Assembly: GCA_021014325.1 (NCBI GenBank)
Contig: CM037466.1
Span: 15,526,765 to 15,590,764, forward strand
Direction of reading: 5' to 3'
Length of the DNA: 64,000 nt
Origin: Plazaster borealis
Lineage: Eukaryota > Echinodermata > Asteroidea > Forcipulatida > Labidiasteridae
The notes under the pieces are model-generated. The model had not been told where the DNA came from, made no database searches, and was given only the letters and a program-made list of their open reading frames with translations. Below, one piece after another: positions 1 to 12,200 of this stretch. The position numbers and the translations under genes were made by a program. Every line of letters starts with the position of its first letter. Within the stretch, counting starts at the first letter, position 1.

Positions 1-91
1 ATTCAATCTTCCGTTAGATGATTGCACGAACCGAGGGCTCGTCAAAGCACTATCTGCAAACTTAAGGTGGCGTGTCGTTTATCTGCAAACC

Positions 92-480
92 GTGGCATGT
101 TGTGGCTGTGTGGTCAAGCACACTCTGGACACGTTTCTGGTGTTCCTGATCAGCAGAGTGTGGGTTCGAGTGGGGGTTCTTGACACTTGTGTCCTTAAGC
201 AAGATACTTAACCATTGTTGCTGCGACCTTCGGATGGGGCCTCAAGCCGTAGGTCCCCTGCCTTGTGTAATACACCCAAAAGAACCCATCGCTAAAGGAA
301 GGGGTTTGCCACAATGTTTCTGGCTGAGGCTTCTGAGTGCGCCGCAGCACCTTGTAAACATTTATAGGGTGCTACATAGGCCTAAATATCCATTTTATAA
401 TTCAACAATTTCAAAAACCTGTCTTAAATGTTTTTCTTTGTTCAAGCGCCTTGAGTAGATTGGTACGTGCACTAACTCCG
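92..480 (+). mobile_element. tRNA-Leu-derived SINE, diverged copy
   Basis: Head resembles tRNA-Leu (tggctgtgtggtcaagc, then gggttcgag), followed by the shared body (cacttgtgtccttaagcaag, aaaagaaccc, ggggtttgcc) found again near 7560, 12068, 16800 and 29338. The tail is degraded (agcgccttgagtagattgg near 445). Confidence 0.7.
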
Positions 481-489
481 GTATTATTA

Positions 490-517
490 GGTGTTCGGGC
501 ATACAGCCCGGAACACC
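490..517. repeat. small perfect-arm hairpin
   Basis: GGTGTTCGGGC and GCCCGGAACACC face each other around a 5-base loop, an 11-pair stem with one bulged base. Confidence 0.5.
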
Positions 518-550
518 TCTTGTTTTTGTTTGTTTTTTTAATATATTTTT

Positions 551-553
<3 letters not shown>

Positions 554-582
<29 letters not shown>
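554..582. repeat. (TTC)n microsatellite
   Basis: About nine consecutive TTC trinucleotides. Plain simple repeat in intronic DNA. Confidence 0.9.
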
Positions 583-619
583 CGCCGGCGATTGTCCCCT
601 AACAAAGACACACTTTCGA

Positions 620-3510
620 AGCTCGCATAAACTTGAAACTTCACACATAGTTAGATATTCATTAGTAGATGAAACCATTTTTAGTTTCCTCATGATGACG
701 TCATCAGGTGTCAAATTACAAGGTTTTTAAATGTTGTTAATTTAAATCTTTGAAAATCAGTACCAAATCAACGATAAGAGACCTTGGGTTGCTTTTTGCG
801 GAATTATATAACATTAATATAGATCTTTATTTTTTATTGTGTGGGTGACCTTGTGTGACCTCTACTTCCGGTCGAAACCGGAAGTGCCTTGTAATTTAAA
901 ACTGGCAATATTTTTGGAGTTGTTTGCAACAGTGTTGTAGTCTGGTAAGGGTCTGGTTTAAAAAAAAATAAGACCGATGACGTCATGCCAGAGCTGTGTA
1001 GTGAGAGAGTTACGACATGGAGGGACCAGCTTTCTCCGGTCACGTGGTTGCTGGACGCCATTTTGTTCCAAAATGCAGTACAACCCAATGGGCAGACTAG
1101 TCTGGCACCCTGTATTCGCCAATGCATTTTTTGGAGACAAAATGGCTTCTAATCGCAAGTTGTCGCAACTCTCTCAATATACGGCTCTGCGTCATACATA
1201 CCAAGAGCACCCTCTAGCGGCAGTTTAGAAACAGTTCAAAATACACTTTTACTAGATGTCTGTGGCAAAAATTATGATAATCGTTTCATAATTGGTATAC
1301 ATAATGACCTTTATGCATACAACATACGTGTGGAGTTGTAGATCGATGACGTCATCGTATGTCACGTGGTAATGCCTTAAAGGTGCACTTTTTGAAACCG
1401 TGTATCTACCAAACCACACGTCTGACTGAGTTGAAACTTGGTGTATTGCTAGACAACGGCATTGACTACTTAAATTTGAAGTGACGTCATGATGACGTCA
1501 TCACCTTATTTTTTACTAATTTTTAAAATTTTGAACGTTTATTATGTATCTTGAGAACAAAGGTAGCTGCAATCAAATTTTGTTTTGCATCAGGCATGGG
1601 AGGTCATATATGGATAAAATATGGATTGACGTCTTCATGACGTATTCAATTGTCATGTTGTGTTACCTCAAAGGTAAAGTTTTACAAGATTTAAACGAAA
1701 AAAAACAAACTTTGGTAACCAAGCTGAAATTTTACAAGTATCCATTTTGGGATGTGTTACATCCCAAAAGTTAGTTCACAATACGATGACGTATCAAGCG
1801 TCACATGACGTCATCTTAAAGGTGCAGTTTTGCAAGATAAATATACAGAATAATAAATGCTCACATAAACTTGAAACTTAACACATAGTTAGATATTTAT
1901 TAGTAGATGAAACCATTTTTAGTTTCGTCATGATGACGTCATCAGGTATCAAATTACAAGCCATTTAAGGTGAAAAAGTGACCATATGCCAATGCCTGTA
2001 TGTCTCTGAATATTACAGCTATGGTATACATATTTGGGCATATGATAGATCAAGACAAGGGCAACATTTAAAAAGTCAACATTAAAATCGTATGACCTTA
2101 ATTTCCGGTCGTACCGGAAGGTCAAAGTTTGCCTTTGTTTTGTTTTCGTCAAAAAATATATTTTCGGGATTATTGACAGCATAACTCAAGATTGAAAATG
2201 AATTGAACATTAAAACTCATCAGACAATTGAACCTCAATATCAAGACGACACAAACTTGATGATGTCATGATGACGTCATCAGGTATTGAATTACAATGA
2301 ATAAAAGTTTAATATATGTAAAAAAATACCATAACTCATGAACCACATGTTGGATTTTTACAATCTATACATCATCCGATAGGTCGTTAAAAGTTCAACA
2401 AACGCTACACAAAGCATGACCCCATTTGACCTTGACTTCCGGTACAAACCGGAAGTTAAAAATGTCATTAATTTAATATCTGAAAAACCGCGTATATTTT
2501 CATCACCTTTTTTGTATCAGGTTGTATATGAGTGAGCCTGCTCAAACTTTTGCACAGAGATGACAACATTTTGACTTTTACATCTGGTCATAACCGGACG
2601 TTAAAGCGGTCACGTTGACAACTCATGACAGCGATCATGTATTAACATTGTAGGCCCTACGATGTACTAGCTGAACATGTACATGCACATAGCACGTGTA
2701 GTTAGTTTACATGTGTATAATTGACAACGCACGATACTGTATTAACACATGCCCTACGCACATGATGCACGTTTAGTTCATGTGTAGGGCTACATGTAGG
2801 AATTGACCTTTCTATTGATTGTTGATAACCAAACTGCGCTGGTTGGCATGGATGGCCGAATGTTAGCAAAACATTTAATCGTCTTAACATATGTTATGTC
2901 CAAATTAAAGATTTCTGCAAACTTTAAATCAACAAAAAATACATCCCATGATAGGTTGCTTTGTTTCCAACAAATTCAACATTATTTTTGAATATTTAGG
3001 AACGTTTAGGAAAATTACACCGGTGTAGCATTTTGCACTGTATGCTTTGGGAGTTGATTTATGGGGGTGCACCCATAGAGAGTATACATTGGCGTTGCTC
3101 GGTGTTTCATTGTAAATTGCACATCTAAAGAAAGTCCATCTAATAATTGAAAAAATTCATAACTCCTGAACCACACATTGGATATTTACAATCCATACAT
3201 CATCTGAAAGGTCTTAACAAACTATAAACGTGCAACACAAAGTGTGACTCAAGATTGAAAATGAATTGAACATTGAAACTCATCAGACAATTGAAACTCA
3301 ATATCAAAACGTCACAAACGTGATGACGTCATCAGGTATCAAATTACATTAAATCAAAGTTCAATATTTGAAATAAATCATAACTCATGAACAACATGTT
3401 GGAATTCTACAATATATACATCATCGGAATGTTCTGTTAATGTTCAACAAAAGCTACACATGACCCCATTTGACCTTGTCTTCCGGACGAAACCGGAAAT
3501 TTAAGTGAAG
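620..3510. repeat. interspersed repeat field with CRE and paired ETS-like palindromes
   Basis: The palindrome TGATGACGTCATCA occurs exactly at 693, 1490, 1931, 2269 and 3321. Inverted pairs of the ETS core (ACTTCCGGT/ACCGGAAGT, some imperfect) occur at 864-885, 2103-2119, 2435-2456 and about 3480-3499, each 159-171 bases after a CRE palindrome. The flanks of the 693 and 1931 copies are nearly identical for over 60 bases, so these are diverged copies of one repeat family. No coding potential. Confidence 0.75.
2803..3000 (+). repeat. dispersed repeat, copy 1
   Basis: About 190 bases shared with 8975-9185: ctgcgctggttggcatgg, gccgaatgttagcaaaaca and tggttgctttgtttccaac-like blocks in the same order. 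Family unknown, no termini seen. Confidence 0.7.
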
Positions 3511-5640
3511 AAAATATTCCTTCTCCTCGTTTTGTATGGAAGGAAGTAACTCTTGTGAAAGTATTTGTGGAATAATTTGTTTCTAAATAGACTCATTCAC
3601 TAACTTTTGATAAAAACATATCGTACAAATTTCCAACAGAGTCATGTTTACCACACTTTTCAATTACATTTGAGCCACTGCTAGTTCGTACAAGATCTAT
3701 AAGTACAGAACGACTTTGGTAATCAAGCTGAAACTTTGCATATATCCAAGTTGGGATATGTTACATAAAAAAAAATTGTTCACTACACGATGACATCATC
3801 AAGTGTGACATGATGTCACCTTAAAGGTGCAGGTTCAAGATCTATATACTGAGTAGTAAATGCTTGATCAAGCTGAAATGTAGCTTACATGTATTCAAAC
3901 TGGGATGTGTTACGACCAAAAATTGAACGTCATTCCGAACACCTTCTTTTTGTTACAACAAAAAGTTAAGTCTAGTTATCAGCGTTATTATATCTAGTCA
4001 TAGATTGCACATTTTTGACCAATATAACTGCATTTTAAGGTACTGTATAGCAAGCTTTTAGGTAGGATTAGTGGAACAGGGTGTGTATTGAAAAAACCAA
4101 GCCGTGGTTTTAAAAAGGGCCATGATGCACTACATTTTCCCCGCCCCAAACTCGTCGCTGTTAGCGCATCGTGCTCCTATGCACTCGCTAAACGAAGACC
4201 TACCATAGTACCAAAGCGCGTACGTTTCCTTATTTCAGGATGTGTATCCTAACCATCCAGCGCCCCATGTTATGGCTAACCCGGTGGATCACGTGGAACG
4301 TCATGTGATGTGAGCTTTATACAACCTTCTTTTCTGTCGTTTTGTAATAGTAATTGTACTGTGCTGCGTTCGTGAATGAGATCGAGGAGCGGTATGTCTC
4401 GAAGCTTCGTCGGCTGCACAATTGTCTCGTACCTCGGCGTCCCGTCGGTATACATTACACACAGGGGATACACGATCAGATAGATGATCATCATGTGGGT
4501 TTTAGTTTTATGGTAGGCCTTCGGAGTATCCGTGAGAACTTATTAAAGACGCAAAATGAAGCATTATTTTTACAATTTTTCAAATTTATTGGCTCAACAC
4601 AAGGTAAAACATAATTTTGTCAGTTCTACAAAAAAACCACAACAACAATCTTGGGATTTACAGCACGGCTTGCCCTAAAAATTGGAAGCCATGATACCGA
4701 AAAATAGGCCGTGTTTGTTTTCATTTGGCCGTGCTAATCACGGCTGCACGGCTGGCTACCTAAAAGCTTGCTGTATAGTGGACTGTAAGTAATATGATTA
4801 AAGTTGGAAAGAAGCACTCTCAGTTCTGTCGGCCACAAAAGTGAACACAAAGCACATAGGCATTGTGAAATGGATGCTGCCCTTGAGGACACTGCAATAA
4901 CCACACACTGCTTAAATAATAAATACATCATCCCCCATTGGCGGAGGAAACAGGGTCCTCCCTCTTCTCTTTTCTGAATTATCTTTTCGTTATAAATACA
5001 GTTTTGTTAAAGGCTGGCCGGACATCTTGCTTATCAAATTATTAATTATTCTGGTCTGTAACTGAGGGTTTTTGTGTTGATCAAGCTAAAGCATCTCCCT
5101 ACAGAGTAAACCATTAACAAGGAGAAATGTTTTGACCCAATTGATGTTGAAAAAGTCTGTTTACAAAGGCTTATGCCATGGCAAAATTTGGTCGACTGTT
5201 GCTAATGGTGTTGTCAATGGCAGCTTATACTTCAATGTATGTACTGGTAAATGTGGTGATCCGGCCATAAGCCCGGACTAAGACATTAAGCAGGGCTTAA
5301 GCAGGAAACATCTGCATGCAGGCTTAAGTAGGAATTAGCTGCTTACAGACTGATGCAGAAAACATCTGCTTACAGGTTTGATCAAATTTGCCCCTGATAC
5401 ATGAAGTTTGGAAGTATGACACCATACAATTACATGTAACTGAAAAGCAATGTATACATGTACAAAATAGATGACACTGTACATGTAGGTGGCTTGGTGA
5501 AGTGAAGGACTTAATTGATTGACTGTGAAGGTGTTGAAGTATTTACATTCTCAGACCCCAGATTCCATTTGTGCATAGTATAAATATTGTGGCAAATAAT
5601 CTTGAAGAAACAGGTCGTGTGTTTAACTCCAGGTTTTTTT
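3510..5640. other. non-coding stretch, no feature recognised
   Basis: Intronic. The part at 3715-3850 is a diverged copy of 1705-1830 (aagctgaaa, gggatgtgttaca, aaaggtgca). Beyond that I see neither exons nor repeats with clear ends; no channel exon carrying GSGxP or GKE was found. Confidence 0.5.
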
Positions 5641-6068
5641 ATTTTATTTAATTTGTTTTATGCAAGTTTGCCCCAAACAAGGCTAAAAACCACTTTTGGT
5701 AAGGGGCTACAAGAAGAAAATATTTAAGATGAAAATAACTCAGGAGAGCTGATGGTAGGAATTGATATTCCTCTTAAAACAGTCTAGATTGTAGGATTGA
5801 GGGAAACATGCACCAGGCAAGGAGTTCCAAAGAGATGCAGTACGTGGAATAAAGCTGTTGGAGTGGCTCTTTGTTCTTCATCTCAGCAAAGCAAGAGTGT
5901 GTGAGTGAGAAGAAGAGAAAGCCTGGTTTCACGCTCAAACATCCTGATAGGAGGAACCAGGGCGGACACACTGGTGGCACATTTATCATGAAAATATCTG
6001 TAGAAAAAGACAGATGCTGGCTTTGCTCTGCTCTGATATTTTCCACTACTGTGTAATTTTCGCTCATG
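5640..6068 (-). mobile_element. 3' end of a non-LTR retrotransposon, degenerate
   Basis: On the minus strand, broken reading frames resemble the C-terminal end of LINE polyproteins: SVFFYRYFHDKCATSVSALV, then RxTRLS, then FHVLHLFGTP-type remains of the usual FFPRTxxLWNSLP block. Its 3' part matches the plus-strand copy at 10140-10350. Confidence 0.65.
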
Positions 6069-6108
6069 GTGCACATTGCCAGTATTATGGCAATCATTCT
6101 AGAAGAGT
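6069..6108 (+). pseudogene. partial copy of the adjacent channel exon
   Basis: 26 of 32 ungapped bases from 6069 match the start of the exon at 6172-6203, in the same codon phase: VHIASIMAIILEEL against [14 protein letters not shown]. It lacks the GPF start and a donor, and a stop follows at about 6126, so it is at most a remnant. Confidence 0.4.
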
Positions 6109-6162
6109 TGGGTCACTGTTGTGTTCTCTAATGTTATCCAATACTTTGTCTCTTCCTTTCAG

Positions 6163-6240
6163 GGTCCTTTTGTGCATATTGCCAGCATTGTATCAACCAT
6201 TCTCAGCAAGCTCATTGTCACGTTCAAAGGAATATTTGAG
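6163..6240 (+). CDS. CLCN2-like: CLCN2-like exon: GPFVHIAS segment
   Basis: 26 codons, phase 0 at both ends, bounded by tttcag and gtaaga. It starts with GPFVHIAS, which in CLC channels directly follows the gating glutamate, so the preceding exon should end in GKE. It is the first channel exon I can see in the window. Confidence 0.9.
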
Positions 6241-9200
6241 GTAAGACAGATTGTGTTATTTTCAAAAGACTGTGCTAATGTCACATGCACTCAAACGTTG
6301 GCCTCGTTTAAGCGTGTGAACCCCAAACAAACAAATTGACAACCACCATCATAAGGCTAGATAACTTTGTTGATTGGCTTCTGACTGGCACCCCCGAATG
6401 AAGATATTGACAAAATAGGGAGACAGCCAACATTAGGGCTAAATAGCTCAGTTGGTAAAGCGCCAGCACGTTAATCTGGAATGTCGCAGGTTCAAGTCCC
6501 GCACTACTCAATTTTTCCTTGTTCAACCCAAAATTAGTTGATAATTGTGAAGAAAAGTAGATAAAAAAAAAATACAGCATAATCTTTTACTTTTTCAGTT
6601 GGTAACCGTTTTGTCTTTCAAACAACTCTTAGGGCCATGTTACACAGGGTAAATTTTCAGGCAACTTGGAGGCAACCAACTGCACTGTACGCACCAGGAA
6701 CACTTCGGCAGCACAAGAGACAATCTTCTGGCTTTAACTCACTATCCCCAGGAAAATAATGAGAAAACTAAAATGTGAATAAATTTCCTTATTGGAGATT
6801 GCCTGGAACTGGTTGCCTGTAAATTGCCTCGTGTGACATGGGCCCAATTTCATAAAGCATTTAAGCATAAAAACTTGCTAAGCACAGAAAACTCTTGCTT
6901 CAATAAAAATAGGTTACCAGCCAAAATACCATACAGTTACCATTGCTGTGACTGGTACCCAACTCATTTCTTGCTTAGTAAAGAAATTTGCTGAGCAGAA
7001 TTTTCTGCTTAACAGCTTTATGAAATAGGGCCCTGGCCTTTACACCCTAAATCATTTGAAAACTACTTCACTTATAAACATAAATTCAACAAGAAAAGAA
7101 AGAAACTATAACTTGTGAGGTTTTTGTTTGTTTAGAATGAATCCAGAAACAGTGAGATGTTGGCAGCAGCCTGCGCCGTTGGTGTCTCCTGCAATTTTGC
7201 TGCCCCCATCGGTGGTGTCTTATTCAGTATTGAAGTCACCTCAACATACTTTGCTGTTAGGAACTACTGGCGAGGATTCTTTGGAGCAGTGTGTGGAGCG
7301 TTCGTCTTTAGATTGCTGGCTGTTTGGAATAAGGAAGAAGGTATGAGCCCAATTTCATAAAGCATTTAAGCAGACGTTTTCTGCTTACGGAGCGACCAAC
7401 AGCAGAATTTTTGTTTAATGAACACTGCAATGGTAAGGAGAGTGAAAGGCACGCTAATTTGCTGTCCGTTTCTGTAAGCAGATGAGTGATGCAATAATGC
7501 AATCCATTGTGAATGCACCACACGCGCTGTCAAATTTTCTTAATCGTTTATTAATTGGCGTGTTGGGGCCGAGCAGATAAGAACCACGGACTCAAGCTCT
7601 GGTGTTTCTGATGGGCAGAGTGTGGGTGTCCTTAAGCAAGACACTTTTACTTGTCTTTCTTAAGGACACACACACTTAAAACCAAAACCATTATTGCTTC
7701 ATCCTTCGGATGGGATGTAAATCCATAGGTCCCGTGTGTTGTGTAATGTAAAGGAACCCAGTGCACTTGTCGTAAAGAGAAGGGGTTCGCTCCAGTGTTC
7801 CTGGTTTGATCGGTAGCATATTGTGCCATGGCACCTTGTATCTTTACATGGTGCTATAAAGGAAAAAGGTCTCATACTTAAAAAAAAAACGTAGCTCCGC
7901 ATACCTTGCAGGAAAAAATACTGAGCGCTTTTATATGCCCCTAGGGGTGTGATAAAGCGCTATATAAGAACTCAGTGTTATCATTAATTATTTCACAAAA
8001 ATTATGGATGTATGAAGAATATCTTACTATCTAAAACCCACCACCAAATAATGTATCCTGCCATTGAATGATAATCCCGTGAGATTAGTATCTTTTTTTC
8101 TGGTAAGATTTGGATTATGGAGCTCTGAAATATATTCCGCCCCAGAAACGGATCCTCATATCCAAGACGTCAGTGTAATAATATGTAGGTGGAAGGCCTC
8201 AAAGGCTAGGTGTATAGGAGAGTTTGTGTACTACAGGATGATTTGTAAAGAAGCAAACCCACATTTGTTCACCTACTTTAACAGCATATTTCAAAAACTC
8301 AATTACATGGTATTAAAATATTGATCTTTAAAGGAACATTACAGAATTGGTTTTTGCTAACTGGCAGTGTAAGCACTTTATATAATCCACCATATACATA
8401 AACTGACAAACCTGTAGAAGTTTGAGATCGATCGGCCATCTGGGTCACGAGAAAATAGTGAAAAACCGATTGCACATTTGCATGTGTTATACAATGCACG
8501 AATAAAACGCTCATGAGCGATAAACTCCAATCGGAAATTAGTTTTATTTATTTCTCATCAAATATGGCATTTCAGACAGAAATATTTCTAGGGATGTTTT
8601 CTACTATCATCATCATTAGACCGTGTAAGTTTTATGTAAATCTGTGATCATAAAGAAAATTTTAATTACCAGTTCTGTAACGTTCCTTTAAACATGAGTG
8701 ACGGAAACAATTATTGCAAATGCGTATTTAGTCTATGAGATATGGTAATTTAAAAATTCCTTGTTGCAAACGTGTTTGTCCAAGGACGGCTGTATTCCAT
8801 CCACCTGACTGAGCTGTGGAGCCTCCCTGTTTACGAGCCCTTAACATCGTTGAATTCAGGATTGCTTAGATTCAGCCTTCAGCGCAGCTCTCATCATTGA
8901 TTACAATTTTAAAAAGAAAATTACTTTTCCTGTCTCTATGGTTATTATAATGATGAACAAAATAATAAGTGGCCTGAGGTTATTAAAGGCCTTTCTATTG
9001 TTGATAAACAAACTGCGCTGGTTGGCATGGAGGGCCGAATGTTAGCAAAACATTCAATCTTGTGATTAGGTTTTGTGACCAATTTCAACATTTGCAAACT
9101 TGCATTAAATAAAAAAAATCCCATGATTGGTTGCTTTGTTTCCAACAAATTCAACACTACTTTTGAATATTTGTGAAACATTGTTACAAACTGTGGCTAT

Positions 9201-12200
9201 CTGTTTTTTGTTTTGCATTTTTGGCTTCCCATAGTTATCCAACCTTGCTTAGTCAAAACTGTGGCTGTAATGTTGCAATAGAAAGGTCTGAAATTATTCT
9301 ATTAATTTCATCCTCATTCCAGAAACCATCACAGCGTTGTTCAAGACCACATTCAGAGTGGATTTTCCTTTTGATCCCCAGGAATTGATTGCTTTTGCAT
9401 TTATCGGGTGAGTAGAATTAATACAGTCAATGTTTTGGTTGGTTTTGTGAGAGCAAGTGTTATTAAATCTTTGATTTGTAAACATGTTTGTCATCGAAAA
9501 ATGCGTCTGATTGTTCCTGCTTTTCCATTAGCATATAGATAAACCAGACCGGGGTTCCACAGCTGTTGCTCAGCGGATGTCTTGTTATAAAAACAGTGTA
9601 ATTACATGATGCTGTACCTTGCAGGAAAATACTGAATGTTGCAGCGCCTTGAGGTCACTGAGTGACGGTAATGACCGCTGTATAAGAAGCCACTATTATT
9701 ATTATTATTCTTATTATTAATTTTCCAATTTATAAGACTAGTAGAAGAACCCAAAAAAGTCTTAAGAACGGGGTTGTATGATAGATGTAAGTTTTGAATC
9801 GAGGATAAAGAATATTATTTGTTTTTTGTGATTTGTAAACATGTTTGTCATCGAAAAATGGATCTGATTGTTCCTGCTTTTCCATTAGCATATAAACAAA
9901 CCAGACAGGGGTTCTACAGCTGTTGCTCAGCGGATGTCTTGTTATAAAAACCCAATTTAATTACATGGTGCCTTGTATACTCAGTACTTTCCCAAGTCCT
10001 GTGGGGAAAAAAGAAAAAGAAAAAAGGGTTAAAATGGGCCTTTTCCAAAACTCTGTCTGGGCTTCGGCTCCAGCTTTGATGAAGATATGTCCCCCCCCCC
10101 CAACCTTGATGTCAGAAGACGAAACTCTGTAAAGAATGCACATCTCCTTCAAAGAGCCATTCCAAAAGCTTTATTCCACGTACTGCGTCTCTTTGGAACT
10201 CCCTGCCTGGTGCATGTTTCCCTCCATCCTACAATCTAGACTGTTTTAAGAGGAATATCAATTCCTACCTTCAGCTCCCCTGAGTTATTTTCATCTTAAA
10301 TATTTTCTTCTTGTTTAACTCTTATTTAACCCTTGTTTGGGGCAAACTTGCATAAAAAAAAACCCCCAAAACAAACTTGACAACTTGATGTATTAATGTC
10401 CCTGGTACGTTTTTATCTGCAGTATTGTATGTGGCTTCGGTGGTGCTATGTTTGTATTTCTGCACAGACGGATTGTGGATTTTAACAGGACCCATAAGAG
10501 AGTCAGCACTTTTCTCATGAAGAAGTGAGTCAAAATTAGAAATAAATTAAAGAAATTGTAATCAGGGTTTGCTCTTCACTTTTCCAGTGACTGGCCAGCC
10601 GGACCAGCTAGCTTATCGTTTCACTGGTCCGCCAGTAACTTTTCCAGTGACTGGCCAGCCGGACCAGCTAGCTTATCGTTTCACTGGTCCGCCAGTAACT
10701 TTTCCAGTGACTGGCCAGCCGGACCAGCTAGCTTATCGTTTCACTGGTCCGCCAGTAACTTTTCCAGTGACTGGCCAGCCGGACCAGCTAGCTTATCGTT
10801 TCACTGGTCCGCAGCTAACCAGCTAGCTATCGTTTCACTGGTTGGCCAGGCGGACCAGCTGGCTTATCGTTCACTGGGTCCGCCCAGTCTTTCACTGGTC
10901 CGCCAGTAACTTTTCCAGTGACTGGCCAGTTTCCAGTGACTGGCCAGCCGGACCTTCACTGGTCCGCCAGTAACTTTTCCAGTGACTGGCCAGGCGGACC
11001 AGCTAGCTTATCGTTTCACTGGTCCGCCAGTAACTTTTCCAGTGACTGGCCAGCCAGACCAGCTAGCTTATCGTTTCACTGGTCCGCCAATAACTTTTCC
11101 AGTGACTGGCCAGCCGGACTAGCTAGCTTATCGTTTCACTGGTCCGCCAGTAACTTTTCCAGTGACTGGCCAGCCAGACCAGCTAGCTTATCGTTTCACT
11201 GGTCCGCCAGTAACATTTCCAGTGACTGGCCAGCCGGACCAGCTAGCTTATCGTTTCACTGGTCCGTCAGTAACTTTTCCAGTGACTGGCCAGCCAGACC
11301 AGCTAGCTTATCGTTTCACTGGTCCGCCAGTAACTTTTCCAGTGACTGGCCAGCCGGACCAGCTAGCTTATCGTTTCACTGGTCCGCCAGTAACTTTTCC
11401 AGTGACTGGCCAGCCGGACCAGCTAGCTTATCGTTTCACTGGTCCGCCAGTAACTTTTCCAGTGACTGGCCAGCCGGACCAGCTAGCTTATCGTTTCACT
11501 GGTCCGCCAGTAACATTTCCAGTGACTGGCCAGCCGGACCAGCTAGCTTATCGTTTCACTGGTCCGCCAGTAACTTTTCCAGTGACTGGCCAGCCGGACC
11601 AGCTAGCTTATCCTTTCACTGGTCCGCCAGCTTTTTCACTGTCAAGTAATAAACCACAGGGGCTTTTTCACTAGTCCATATTTCATATTAAATAAGGATG
11701 CTTTTTAACATTGAACTAGCCAGGCAGACCATGTGGAAAGAATTTTGACTGGTCCTCAGGTATTTTAATTAGTGGACCACTGCTAAGGGAAAATGCTGGT
11801 AATATTATGAAATAGTAACAAATAAAATGATAATTAATACATGTTTAAATCACATCAGGGCTAAAGAATGTATTTCTGGTTTTACCCTGCAACGATCTGT
11901 GATGAGTAGTTATTACGTTGCTGTACCCGATAATAATTGCAGGATACCAACGGGCATCTGGTCACCGGGCACGCTCGGGGGTCTAATGATTAAGACGTCG
12001 TCTCTAGAATATGCAAACAGAGACAGAAAGAAATTAAAAGTTAAATGCAGAATGCATGGTAGATTAAAACATGGCATGTTGTGGCCGAGCTGTTAAGAGC
12101 ACCGGACTCAAGCTGTGGTGATTCTGATCAGCGAGTTCCGTTCATGGCACTTGTGTCCGTGAGCAAGATACTTTACCATAATTGCTTTGTCCTTCGGATG

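Noticed and set aside
4354..4614. 86-codon frame as a possible upstream exon
   Set aside because: No CLC motif, no suitable splice sites; similar lengths are expected by chance.
6430..6510. tRNA gene (anticodon-like GTT)
   Set aside because: A and B boxes are present, but the acceptor stem does not pair and the same tail recurs at 16430, so it is a tRNA-derived SINE.
10569..11674. Long open frames coding 20-residue repeats ([14 protein letters not shown] type)
   Set aside because: They come from a stop-free 60-bp minisatellite, open in two frames at once, inside an intron between two channel exons in exact phase.
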